Of a DNA stretch of 64,000 nucleotides, positions 45,221 to 53,051 are shown in pieces. Position numbers and translations under genes: made by a program. The stretch comes from Sulfitobacter sp. SK012. GTDB lineage: Bacteria > Pseudomonadota > Alphaproteobacteria > Rhodobacterales > Rhodobacteraceae. The notes beneath the pieces are model-generated. The model saw only the letters and a program-made list of their open reading frames with translations, made no database searches and was not told the origin of the DNA. The stretch lies in assembly GCF_003352085.1 (NCBI RefSeq), contig NZ_CP025804.1, positions 1,984,001 through 2,048,000 on the forward strand, in the 5' to 3' direction. Each line of letters begins with the position of its first letter. Positions within the stretch are counted from its first letter, which is position 1.

Positions 45221-46396
45221 ATGAACAGATCATTTATTGCGCGCAATCCCTCGACTTTGGTTTTCCTCGCGGGTCTGGCGTTGTTCACACTGGTTATCAC
45301 TGTCTTGTCCGAAGGCTTCGGCATAGGTGCCATCTCAACCAGTTTCGTCAAGATCTTGGGCAAGACGTTGTGCCTGTGCCTGATCGCCATCGCGATGGAC
45401 CTGATTTGGGGCTACACGGGCATCCTGTCGCTGGGTCACTTCGCGTTCTTCGGCCTTGGTGGGTACATGATTGGCATGTGGCTGATGTACGAACGCACCC
45501 GGCAAATCGTCGTGAATTCATTGTCAGAAGGAGTGCTGCCCCCGACACCCGAAGAAATCACAACTGGGATCGGCAACCAAATATTTGGTGTTGTGGGCAG
45601 CAGTGAATTCCCGTTGATCTGGGCATTCGCGGACAGTTTGGTTTTGCAATTGGCCTTTGTGGTGCTCGTTCCCGGCCTCCTTGCACTGGTTTTCGGCTGG
45701 CTCGCCTTTCGCAGCCGCGTGACAGGCGTGTACCTGTCGATCCTGACCCAAGCGATGACCCTAGGCCTATCGCTGTATCTGTTTCAGAACGCCAGCGGGC
45801 TGCGCGGCAACAACGGCCTGTCAGGTCTGCAGAACCTTCCGGGCGTCACCGCCCCACAGTCAGTGGTATCGCTGTGGTTCTTTTGGGCCTCTGCGCTGGC
45901 TCTTGGCCTTGGCTACCTGTTGGTCGCGTGGGTGGTCTCTGGCAAATTCGGTTCCGTCATTCGGGGCATTCGCGACAACGAAGCACGGGTGCGGTTCTTG
46001 GGGTACTCGGTTGAGACCTACAAGTTGGCCGTGTTTACCCTGACAGCCTGTATTTCTGGTATCGCAGGGGCGCTGTATTACCCGCAGGCGGGTATCATCA
46101 ATCCTGCTGAAGTGGCCCCAATTGCTTCAATCTACCTCGCTGTTTGGGTGGCTATTGGCGGACGCGGCAGACTCTATGGCGCGGTGATCGGAACAGCATT
46201 TGTCAGTCTCGTGTCCAGTTGGTTTACAGGCGGCCAAGCACCGGACGTCTCTTTGGGTTTTTACACGATCAAATGGGTGGATTGGTGGCTTGTGCTGCTC
46301 GGTCTCAGCTTTGTGCTGGTCACGTTATATGCGCCGAACGGCATGGGTAGCTTGATTGACCTGCTAAAGCGCAAGCACAAGGAAACGGATACATGA
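45221..46396 (+). CDS. urtC: Urea ABC transporter permease UrtC
   Basis: A 391-residue LivM-type permease with about eight to ten membrane segments; the conserved DLIWGYTGILSLGHFAFFGLGGY and VWVAIGGRGRLYGAVIG stretches are present. I start at ATG 45221, 4 bp after the urtB stop; an upstream GTG at 45200 would overlap urtB. Its stop overlaps urtD (ATGA). Partner of UrtB. Confidence 0.92.
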   Translation: MNRSFIARNPSTLVFLAGLALFTLVITVLSEGFGIGAISTSFVKILGKTLCLCLIAIAMDLIWGYTGILSLGHFAFFGLGGYMIGMWLMYERTRQIVVNSLSEGVLPPTPEEITTGIGNQIFGVVGSSEFPLIWAFADSLVLQLAFVVLVPGLLALVFGWLAFRSRVTGVYLSILTQAMTLGLSLYLFQNASGLRGNNGLSGLQNLPGVTAPQSVVSLWFFWASALALGLGYLLVAWVVSGKFGSVIRGIRDNEARVRFLGYSVETYKLAVFTLTACISGIAGALYYPQAGIINPAEVAPIASIYLAVWVAIGGRGRLYGAVIGTAFVSLVSSWFTGGQAPDVSLGFYTIKWVDWWLVLLGLSFVLVTLYAPNGMGSLIDLLKRKHKETDT

Positions 46397-47133
46397 GCAC
46401 CCTTCTCGAAGTCTCAGGCGTCACGGTTAGCTTTGACGGGTTCCGTGCCATCAACAACCTCTCATTCCAGATCGCGAAAGCTGAATTGCGGGCTGTGATC
46501 GGGCCAAATGGTGCGGGCAAGACGACATTCATGGACATCGTCACTGGCAAAACACGGCCCGATTCTGGGCGTATTCTGTGGGGCGACAAAAACCTGTCCC
46601 TTATCGGCATGTCAGAGGCCAAAATCGCCCAAGCTGGCATCGGCCGCAAATTTCAAAAGCCAACCGTGTTCGAGGAGCAGACCGTTCAAGAGAACTTGAT
46701 GATGGCCCTGCGCAAAGATCGTGCGCCCTTGGCGGTGCTGTTTTTCAAACCCTCCAAGTCAGACTTTGCCCGCGTCGAGTCTCTTGCTGAACAGATAGGG
46801 TTGGACGAGGCGCTGTTACGCGTGTCCGGAGAGTTGAGCCACGGCCAAAAGCAATGGCTAGAGATCGGCATGTTGTTGGCGCAGGAACCGCAACTGCTGT
46901 TGGTCGACGAACCTGCAGCGGGCATGACCCTGGCCGAAAGGGAGAAGACCACCGCGATTCTTGTTCATGCGGCCAAGACCCGCGCAGTGGTCGTCGTCGA
47001 GCACGATATGGAGTTTGTCAGGCGTTTGAATTGCAAGGTCACCGTGCTCCACGAAGGGGCAGTTCTGGCAGAGGGATCGCTGGATCATGTGACTAAAAAC
47101 CAAGACGTCATCGACGTTTATTTGGGGCGCTAA
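46393..47133 (+). CDS. urtD: Urea ABC transporter ATP-binding protein UrtD
   Basis: A 246-residue LivG-type ATPase. Walker A is GPNGAGKT, followed by FMDIVTGKTRPDSG and RKFQKPTVFEEQTVQENL, which is typical of UrtD. The signature is the variant LSHGQKQWLEIGM, and Walker B is LLLVDEPAAGMT. The start overlaps the urtC stop by 4 bp. It pairs with UrtE to power urea import. Confidence 0.93.
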   Translation: MSTLLEVSGVTVSFDGFRAINNLSFQIAKAELRAVIGPNGAGKTTFMDIVTGKTRPDSGRILWGDKNLSLIGMSEAKIAQAGIGRKFQKPTVFEEQTVQENLMMALRKDRAPLAVLFFKPSKSDFARVESLAEQIGLDEALLRVSGELSHGQKQWLEIGMLLAQEPQLLLVDEPAAGMTLAEREKTTAILVHAAKTRAVVVVEHDMEFVRRLNCKVTVLHEGAVLAEGSLDHVTKNQDVIDVYLGR

Positions 47134-47136
47134 GAT

Positions 47137-47832
47137 ATGTTGAACGTAAATGAACTAACCCTCCACTACGGAAAGTCGGAGATCCTCTACGGCATCTCAA
47201 TGCATGCTAAATTGGGCGAGGTGACTTGCGTCATGGGCACAAACGGCGTCGGAAAAACCAGCCTGCTCAGAGCAATTTCTGGCACGCATCTGCGGTCGGG
47301 CGGGGACATCACATTTGACGGAAAATCCCTCGGCCAAATAGGTGCGCATAAAATGGCTCAGATGGGCGTTGGCTATGTGCCGCAGGGGCGCGATATTTTT
47401 CCTTTGCTCACAGTGCGCGAAAACCTGCAAACAGGGTTTTCCTGCCTGCCCAGTTCACAGCATTTTATACCGGATGATATCTTTGAGTTATTTCCCGTTC
47501 TCAAGGAAATGGCGCACCGTCGGGGGGGCGATCTGTCGGGGGGGCAACAACAACAGTTGGCCATCGCTCGTGCTCTGATCACCAAGCCAAAACTGCTGCT
47601 GTTGGACGAGCCAACGGAAGGAATCCAACCCAACATTATCCAACACATCGGAAAGGTCATTAGCCTGCTGCGGGATCGTGGAGATATGGCGATCGTTTTG
47701 GTCGAGCAATATTTTGATTTTGCATTCGAATTAGCGGATCAAATTATTGTTATGCGACGTGGGGAAATAGTTGAGAATGCGGTGAAAAATGAGATTGAGC
47801 GTGAAGACATTTTAAGAGAAGTATCCGTCTGA
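47137..47832 (+). CDS. urtE: Urea ABC transporter ATP-binding protein UrtE
   Basis: A 231-residue LivF-type ATPase. Walker A is GTNGVGKT, the Q-loop region is VPQGRDIFPLLTVRENL, the signature is LSGGQQQQLAIARAL, and Walker B is LLLLDEPTEGIQPNI, the last being diagnostic of UrtE. It starts 4 bases after urtD ends and closes the operon. No urease genes follow in the window, so imported urea must be handled by genes elsewhere. Confidence 0.93.
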   Translation: MLNVNELTLHYGKSEILYGISMHAKLGEVTCVMGTNGVGKTSLLRAISGTHLRSGGDITFDGKSLGQIGAHKMAQMGVGYVPQGRDIFPLLTVRENLQTGFSCLPSSQHFIPDDIFELFPVLKEMAHRRGGDLSGGQQQQLAIARALITKPKLLLLDEPTEGIQPNIIQHIGKVISLLRDRGDMAIVLVEQYFDFAFELADQIIVMRRGEIVENAVKNEIEREDILREVSV

Positions 47833-47933
47833 AGTGTCAACTGAAACATCGGTTGATAGTCTAATCTTGACGCTTCGGAATGCCCCGCACCAACTTCATA
47901 AAAAATGTGTTCTCCCATACTGGTCACCCCTCT

Positions 47934-47953
47934 GCACTATCTCTTGATAGTGC
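47934..47953 (+). terminator. Candidate terminator of the urt operon
   Basis: GCACTATC-TCTT-GATAGTGC is a perfect 8-bp stem with a tetraloop, followed by TGTTCTTT, about 100 bp after the urtE stop. The T-run is imperfect. Confidence 0.45.
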
Positions 47954-47961
47954 TGTTCTTT

Positions 47962-48377
47962 ACGACTGCTGAATTCTAGCAGCAGTAATTAAAGTAGGTC
48001 AGCGAATGCACTCATTGATCCAACTTGGTTAGTTGGAGCCGACCGCTTCAAACGGTTGGTCAGAATTCTGCGGATTTCGATGTCATCGAATGACCGGCTT
48101 GGGTGCTGTATCTCTGAGAATCTGACGCTGCGGTTGCAATGGATTTCACTAAATAGAGGTTCCCGAGTTTCGTTTTATGTTCACCATCTCAGCATGGAAC
48201 AGCCCCTTAGGGAAATTGCGAGAATGGCTGGTTGAGCAAACCTGCGGTGCGGCATCTGGTTGGCCAGTGTAATGTCGCTATGAGCCGCAAGAGTTTGTCA
48301 GATCATAGATCTTTTTGGCTTATTCTTCATGGCTTGCTTGACGCCCATACAGGTATGAAATGTTACAAATTTGTCTA
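47962..48377. other. Intergenic stretch, left flank of tRNA relics
   Basis: Part of a 1.5-kb gene-free region. It contains a small hairpin at 47965-47986 (ACTGCTG/CAGCAGT) and GACCG...CGGTTGGTC at about 48038, but no gene. Confidence 0.4.
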
Positions 48378-48432
48378 GCGGGCGTTGTTTAATGGTTAAG
48401 ACCTCAGTTTTCCTCAGTTTTCCAAACTGATG
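48378..48432 (+). pseudogene. 5' relic of tRNA-Gly (anticodon TCC)
   Basis: GCGGGCGTTGTTTAATGGTT opens like a tRNA-Gly acceptor and D-arm. CTCAGTTTTCCAAACTGAT gives the anticodon stem with loop TTTCCAA (anticodon TCC). CCTCAGTTTT is duplicated in tandem, and no T-arm or 3' acceptor follows. It is therefore a broken tRNA, probably left by insertion or recombination at this locus. Confidence 0.6.
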
Positions 48433-48868
48433 CCTTTGAATAAGTGCTTGATCTGCCTAGAACAACTTTTTTCCGACAAATTACATACTAAAAGCAGCAC
48501 CGATCTAGTTTAAGTTGCAGCCTATTTTTATTTACCAGTGTCCTGTTTCGATAGGCATGTTTGACCGACCTGAATAGGTCGTGATGATCTTACGGTTTTG
48601 TACTGAAAGCTACCTCTACAAACAATTTGTAAATCTTAGATGTTGTTGGCGGCAAGCACCTACAGCAGGAAGGGCATCCTCAGACAGGCCCGTTCCTTTG
48701 CATTTGCAGCGTGTGGAATTCCACGTTCATTTTCCAGTCCCGAAAAATGCAAAGTAAATTGCTATGCCCATTACGGTGTGTTGAATATTTTTTGGGTGGG
48801 TAGTTGTGATCCAAATATAGGTTGATGACCAAAATAACCTTTAAAAACAACAGTTTAGAAATATTAGA

Positions 48869-48920
48869 TGGAGGCGAGTGGGAGAATCGAACTCCTGGAC
48901 ACGGATTTGCAATCCGTTGG
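48869..48920 (-). pseudogene. Orphan 3' half of tRNA-Cys (anticodon GCA), probable att site
   Basis: Read on the minus strand: ACGGATTGCAAATCCGT is the complete anticodon arm with GCA, followed by the T-arm AGGAGTTCGATTCTCC and the acceptor ACTCGCCTCCA with encoded CCA. Upstream (higher coordinates) the sequence does not form a D-arm or matching 5' acceptor. A 3' half starting at the anticodon arm is the classic att duplicate left by a tyrosine integrase in a tRNA gene. Confidence 0.8.
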
Positions 48921-48937
48921 TCCAATCTTGAGAGGAT

Positions 48938-48960
48938 CTGGTGATAAATTCGGTGACAAG
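48938..48960 (+). repeat. GGTGAYAAATYCGGTGACAA motif, copy 1
   Basis: GGTGATAAATTCGGTGACAA lies just right of the tRNA-Cys half. A near-identical copy lies at 49210 next to the tRNA-Asn half. Each is itself an imperfect direct repeat of GGTGACAA, as expected of an integrase arm site. Confidence 0.5.
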
Positions 48961-48988
48961 GTGAGACCCTTAGGCTTTCCCCTAAAGC

Positions 48989-49025
48989 AAAAAAGCCACC
49001 AAGCTATTGAGCTCAGTGGCTTTTT
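48989..49025 (-). terminator. Terminator downstream of the tRNA-Asn fragment
   Basis: AAAAAAGCCAC at 48989-48999 pairs with GTGGCTTTTT at 49016-49025 around a 16-base loop. On the minus strand it comes directly after the tRNA-Asn 3' end, so it is probably the original tRNA terminator; it could work both ways. Confidence 0.65.
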
Positions 49026-49026
49026 A

Positions 49027-49071
49027 TGGCTCCGACGGTAGGGATCGAACCTACGACCAATTGATTAACAG
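49027..49071 (-). pseudogene. Orphan 3' half of tRNA-Asn (anticodon GTT), probable att site of the adjacent element
   Basis: Minus strand: CTGTTAATCAATTGGTCG, then TAGGTTCGATCCCTACCGTC and GGAGCCA. This is the canonical 3' 45 bases of tRNA-Asn, from the anticodon loop to CCA, perfectly preserved. The 5' half is missing: the next bases to the right form no stem. With an integrase 275 bp to the right, this is the left att of an integrated element whose other end should carry the whole tRNA-Asn. Confidence 0.85.
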
Positions 49072-49209
49072 GCGATTTTCAAACGACTGTAAGTCTGTGA
49101 TTTTATGGGCTCTCACACTAAAAGTGATTATTTATACTTTATCTCAACGACATAGGGGGCATCGATGTTGACAGTCATCGCCAGAAGACGCCATTTAGAG
49201 CCTGTACGG

Positions 49210-49232
49210 TTGGTGACAAATCCGGTGACAAA
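49210..49232 (+). repeat. GGTGAYAAATYCGGTGACAA motif, copy 2
   Basis: GGTGACAAATCCGGTGACAA, 18 of 20 identical to the copy at 48938. It lies between the tRNA-Asn half and the integrase gene. Confidence 0.5.
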
Positions 49233-49345
49233 TCTTGGGCCCCAAAGCCTTCGCCGCGCTCACAGCAACGGATGGTTATCAGGGTGGTTTCGTTGAGCTT
49301 GGCTGACTTAACTATTTTAGGGACTTGGGGCGAGGGTAGGGGTAA

Positions 49346-50653
49346 ATGGCAAAACTAACGGACGGCAAAAATGGGATCATCGCCAAGGAAGCTGCTCCAG
49401 AGCATGGGCAGCGTTTCATCTATGACGATCATCGCGATGCGCCACGTGGTTTCGGTCTCCGGATTACGTCGGCAGGGGGCAAGGCTTTCATATTGAGCTA
49501 CACAGTGGACGGCAGAAAACGTCGTATGACTATTGGCGACTGGCCGACCTGGACGCTCGAAGCAGCTCGAATTGAGGCACGAGAATTGGTGTTGAAGATT
49601 AGTTCTGGCGCTGACCCACTTGAACACACGCGTCGGCGTAAGTCAGAACCATTGGTTCGCGATTTGGCTGTGGAATGGCTCGAGATGCACGCCACTGGTC
49701 TCAAGAGCGAGCGCGCCATTCGAGGTTACATCATTAATGACCTGGTTCCGGCCATTGGTCGCTTGAAGGTGAGCGATGTTCGGCGTCGAGACGTTATCGA
49801 GGTTGTAGAGGCGAAGGCGGAACATACTCCACGTGCTGCGGCCCAGCTGCTTCTCTATGCCCGTCGAATGCTCGACTACGCGACGGATAGAGATTACTTG
49901 CCGGCGAACCCCCTCGCTGGCCTAAAGCCTTCTTCCATCAAGGTGAAAGGCAGGCGTGACCCATTGAAGCCAGTAATGCGGACCAGAGTTCTGGATGATG
50001 ACGAGGTCAGAGTGTTTTGGCGCAATGTCGAAACATCTGGCCTTCACCGTTTAACTGCACTGGCGCTCAAGCTGGTACTGGTAACAGGGCAAAGGCCGGG
50101 TGAGGTGGCCGGGATGCATATAGACGAGATCGAGGGCCGAATTTGGACCATTCCTGCAAGTCGCAGAGGTAAAACTCAAACAGCACATACTGTCTATTTG
50201 ACCGACACGGCGCTCGGTATTTTGGAATGTGCGAGATCAGAACTGGACCGGCTGCAAGAGCGCAGGAATGTTGCTTCGAAAGGCTATCTGTTTGAGGCGA
50301 GGCCGAAGCGCCCCATTACCAACGCTGCACTTTGCCGTGCCGTAGACCGACAGAGCGAAGCGCTTGGGGCCAAGGATGTGCTGCCATGGGGCCGGTGGAC
50401 CCCACATGACCTACGCCGCACCATGCGCACAGGGCTTTCCGCCTGCAAGGTCCGCCCTGATATCGCTGAATTGACAATTGGCCACGTCAAGACCGGTATG
50501 GTCGCAGTCTATGACCAACATTCATTTGAAGATGAACAACGCGAGGCCCTGATTGTTTGGGAAAACCGACTATTTGGGGTTGTAGAGGGACGCGGACTGG
50601 CCCTCGAACCAAAGAATGTGGTGCTGCTTAGGGAGAAACGGACCAATGCCTGA
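49346..50653 (+). CDS. Tyrosine-type site-specific integrase
   Basis: A 435-residue recombinase with an N-terminal arm-binding DUF4102-like domain (GFGLRITSAGGKAFILSY at 35-52), a core-binding domain (about 100-200) and the catalytic domain. Catalytic residues are Arg250 in TGQRPGEVAG, His354 and Arg357 in HDLRRT, His380 in TIGH and Tyr389 in VAVYDQH. Full length and apparently intact. It lies beside the tRNA-Asn 3' half, its predicted att site. ATG 49346 follows GAGGGTAGGGGTAA. The next gene starts inside its last codons. Confidence 0.94.
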   Translation: MAKLTDGKNGIIAKEAAPEHGQRFIYDDHRDAPRGFGLRITSAGGKAFILSYTVDGRKRRMTIGDWPTWTLEAARIEARELVLKISSGADPLEHTRRRKSEPLVRDLAVEWLEMHATGLKSERAIRGYIINDLVPAIGRLKVSDVRRRDVIEVVEAKAEHTPRAAAQLLLYARRMLDYATDRDYLPANPLAGLKPSSIKVKGRRDPLKPVMRTRVLDDDEVRVFWRNVETSGLHRLTALALKLVLVTGQRPGEVAGMHIDEIEGRIWTIPASRRGKTQTAHTVYLTDTALGILECARSELDRLQERRNVASKGYLFEARPKRPITNAALCRAVDRQSEALGAKDVLPWGRWTPHDLRRTMRTGLSACKVRPDIAELTIGHVKTGMVAVYDQHSFEDEQREALIVWENRLFGVVEGRGLALEPKNVVLLREKRTNA

Positions 50654-51338
50654 GGACGTCAAAAGCGGTGTCGGAATGATGGTGCGTACCCAGATTCAAT
50701 ATGATTTGACTGCAAAAGGTGGAGAAGCCGAGTGGCAAGCATCTAGAGACCATATGATGATCTCATTCATGGGGACCGGTGAGAAACGTCAAGAAATAGC
50801 GGAACAGTGCAGAGTTCATCTCAAAAGCAAGGGTGTCGAGGATCCACAGGATCCAATGGCTCTGAATAATGCGCTCAACGAATTTGCTGAAGATACCATG
50901 ACGCATCTCGCAGCAAAGTGGCTCTTCGAATTATATCGCATTAATTCTGTCAAAGCAGAGGTGCTAAAGGATGCCAACCCAAAGTCATTGGAACACCTCA
51001 TTTATCACGCTGTAGAGATGGGCAAGATCCAAGAACGCTTTTTTTGGAGGCAGGGCAACGAAGATGCGACTGGCAAAAGCCGCGAAACACTCGGTCTCGC
51101 GGGGAAACGACAAGTCAAAAATGGTCAACAAGGCAACGAGATGCGAACAGATAATAGTTTCGGTGTTCAGCGCGGAGCAGACGCGCAGGCCTATGTTGAT
51201 GACCTCAGTAAACGCAAGCCTCACTTGTCGTGGGCTGATTTGCAAAGAAGAGTGGCAAAAAAGTTCGACGTGAGCGAGTCCACGATTAAACGACACCTCA
51301 CAAATCCAAAGAAAGTAGGGTCAAGCAGGAGCGAATGA
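50646..51338 (+). CDS. Element-encoded hypothetical protein with C-terminal helix-turn-helix
   Basis: A 230-residue soluble protein, family unknown. The first 150 residues are helical and acidic (KRQEIAEQCRVHLKSKGVED, EDTMTHLAAKWLFELYRI). The C-terminal 50 residues look like a helix-turn-helix (WADLQRRVAKKFDVSESTIKRHL), so it may regulate the element. ATG 50646 overlaps the integrase stop by 8 bp (ATGCCTGA), implying translational coupling; an in-frame start at 50616 is less likely. Confidence 0.7.
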   Translation: MPEDVKSGVGMMVRTQIQYDLTAKGGEAEWQASRDHMMISFMGTGEKRQEIAEQCRVHLKSKGVEDPQDPMALNNALNEFAEDTMTHLAAKWLFELYRINSVKAEVLKDANPKSLEHLIYHAVEMGKIQERFFWRQGNEDATGKSRETLGLAGKRQVKNGQQGNEMRTDNSFGVQRGADAQAYVDDLSKRKPHLSWADLQRRVAKKFDVSESTIKRHLTNPKKVGSSRSE

Positions 51339-51391
51339 CCCTCCGACAGTGAGCGACAACGGCGTCATGATGTAACTAGATGAGGTCATTC

Positions 51392-51598
51392 ATGTCATTC
51401 CGCGATCTAATATCCGAAACTGACTACGCAGAGCAACGTGGCGTTTCAATTCGTTCTGTCCAACGTGAGCGGGCACAGCGTGTCGGCCCGCCGTTTATCA
51501 AAGTTGGACGTAAGGTGTACTACCGGCCTGCAGCCATCGAAGCATGGCTGTTGTCGATGGAACAGATTCAACCGAGATCACCGAGGGCTTCGTCATGA
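51392..51598 (+). CDS. AlpA-like helix-turn-helix protein
   Basis: A 68-residue DNA-binding protein of the helix_turn_helix_17/AlpA-excisionase type: ISETDYAEQRGVSIRSVQRER followed by GPPFIKVGRKVYYRPAAIEAWL. Such proteins act as recombination directionality factors or element regulators. I start at ATG 51392, since the upstream ATG 51380 (ATGAGG) itself supplies the GAGG ribosome site. Its stop overlaps the next start (ATGA). Confidence 0.8.
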   Translation: MSFRDLISETDYAEQRGVSIRSVQRERAQRVGPPFIKVGRKVYYRPAAIEAWLLSMEQIQPRSPRASS

Positions 51599-51759
51599 CT
51601 GGCGCTCTCGTTCCATTTGAAGAGAAAACCGGGCATCACTTAGTTTCCCGTGGTCGAGCCAAAGTTAAGGATCGGTGCTTCTGTAGCGTCTGCAACTTAG
51701 GGAGTTGGGCTGAATTTTGCATAATGCGGTTAAATGCAGGGCAGGGGGTGGCCCAATGA
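51595..51759 (+). CDS. Small Cys-containing element protein
   Basis: A 54-residue protein, too short for most predictions but framed by ATGA overlaps on both sides (51595-51598 and 51756-51759), which strongly suggests a real gene. CFCSVCNLGSW gives a CxC-x2-C cluster that could bind zinc. No family is recognised. Confidence 0.6.
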   Translation: MTGALVPFEEKTGHHLVSRGRAKVKDRCFCSVCNLGSWAEFCIMRLNAGQGVAQ

Positions 51760-52463
51760 CAAAACGAGCCCCGCTTGATCTATTACAAAAATGGCACGTG
51801 TCCCAATATTGGACGCGCCGGCAACCACTCCTGACACGTACTGCTCTTCTCGTCCTTCTGAGGTTGTTGGATCGACAAAATACCAAAACCGGCCGGTGCG
51901 ACCCATCGGCCTTAGGCCTGTGTGAAGAAACGGGTTTTTCGGAACGTGGCGTACGTGGTGCATTCAAGGAACTAGAAAGCCGTGGCGCACTAAAGCGGCG
52001 TCATGTAGCCAAGCGTGCCCGCAACCAATTCCTCATATTCTCTGTGGATGAGATTGGCCAAAACCAACGCTCGGCAGAGTTGAAATCGCGCGCAGGAGCG
52101 CGAACAGGGTTGCAGCCTGTTGCCGCTCCCCCTGCAATGCGCTGCCGCAAGAACCTGAAGCGGACTGCACCCGAACAAATAAAAGAAACTATAAAGAAAC
52201 AAGACAGAGCTGAGAGAGTGGAGGTGGTCGGGCCAACGTCGCTTCGGAATGCCGGGGATAGTGCAGGACGACAGATCAATCCTGGAGACTTCGAACGGAG
52301 AATGGTGAAGGTTTTTGAGAGCAAGGGCTATGGTTATGAAGGATTGCTAGAACTTCCGGCTGGCAAACTGGAGCAGGTATTCGAGTCCTACAGAGATGGA
52401 GGCAGATCTTTTGGACAGTCGGTCGGAGATCTTTTGGACGCATACAAAGTTCAATTGGACTGA
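51756..52463 (+). CDS. Helix-turn-helix (replication-initiator-like) element protein
   Basis: A 235-residue protein. The N-terminal part reads like a winged helix of plasmid/element replication or regulatory proteins (RTALLVLLRLLDRQNTKTG, CDPSALGLCEETGFSERGVRGAFKELESRG), as in many element proteins that precede RepA-like genes. A basic middle and a C-terminal helical domain (FERRMVKVFESKGYGYEGL) follow. ATG 51756 overlaps the previous stop. Function is inferred from context only. Confidence 0.7.
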   Translation: MTKRAPLDLLQKWHVSQYWTRRQPLLTRTALLVLLRLLDRQNTKTGRCDPSALGLCEETGFSERGVRGAFKELESRGALKRRHVAKRARNQFLIFSVDEIGQNQRSAELKSRAGARTGLQPVAAPPAMRCRKNLKRTAPEQIKETIKKQDRAERVEVVGPTSLRNAGDSAGRQINPGDFERRMVKVFESKGYGYEGLLELPAGKLEQVFESYRDGGRSFGQSVGDLLDAYKVQLD

Positions 52464-52861
52464 TGAACATGGCTTTTGACGGAGCTTCTGGCAGCCAAGT
52501 CCCTCAATCAGGGCATTTGCCGCAAACGCCGCAAATGCCGCAGCAGCAAGCGCCTGCATGCAACGTTTTGACAGATCAAAAAGACACCTATGAGGAGCGT
52601 CTTTGTATTTTGCCCGGCCCTGCTGGGATCCAAGCGGCGGGGTTGGCAAATGAGCACGGCCCCGCCGCTGCAATCGTCGCTGGGTCGACAAGAGGAAAAA
52701 ACACCTCTGCGTGGTTCCAGCCCGGGTCTGATCGATGTTCAAGTTTTAACCGCCTATGTTCCCTTCACGCGACGATCGCGAGGAGGGATGGGCCATATCA
52801 AAGGAAGCACAATAGGCGGCAGGGGGGGCCGATTGCTGCACCACGCACATTTTGGCGCTAA
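52463..52861 (+). CDS. Low-confidence element ORF
   Basis: A 132-codon frame whose ATG overlaps the previous stop (TGATG). The first part is Gln/Pro-rich (QTPQMPQQQAPA), the middle has YEERLCILPG, and the last third looks non-coding. A frame at 52590-52958 also has protein-like patches, so the gene may be frameshifted or decayed. No function is assigned. Confidence 0.35.
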   Translation: MNMAFDGASGSQVPQSGHLPQTPQMPQQQAPACNVLTDQKDTYEERLCILPGPAGIQAAGLANEHGPAAAIVAGSTRGKNTSAWFQPGSDRCSSFNRLCSLHATIARRDGPYQRKHNRRQGGPIAAPRTFWR

Positions 52862-53051
52862 GGGCGGAAAGGAGACGTTCGCTGCAAAACAGAGGGGAAA
52901 CCCATGCCATGCCCCAAGCAGACATCCCGATGCAGGCAAAACGGACAGGTGCGCCTGAAGTGAGACCCTAATTCGAAATGTAGGTCAGGGTGGTCGGTCT
53001 CGAGCTCATGAAACATGTATCCCGATCTTCTGTTTTCTGAGAAGGTTGCTT

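Larger units (their letters stand above)
49027..52861. mobile_element. Left part of a tRNA-Asn-integrated element (right end not found)
   Basis: Begins at the tRNA-Asn 3' half, then an arm-like repeat, a tyrosine integrase and a coupled row of small genes including an AlpA-like helix-turn-helix protein. Because the tRNA lies on the minus strand, the restored tRNA-Asn should be to the right. I see none up to 64000, so either the element is longer than 15 kb or it has lost its right end. The stated end only marks the last clearly element-like gene. Confidence 0.65.

Noticed and set aside
48640..48825. 61-codon frame in the tRNA-relic region
   Set aside because: No ribosome site or domain; lies in a gene-free junction.
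52590..52958. 122-codon frame overlapping the last element ORF
   Set aside because: Some protein-like patches but no ribosome site; mentioned as a possible frameshift partner only.
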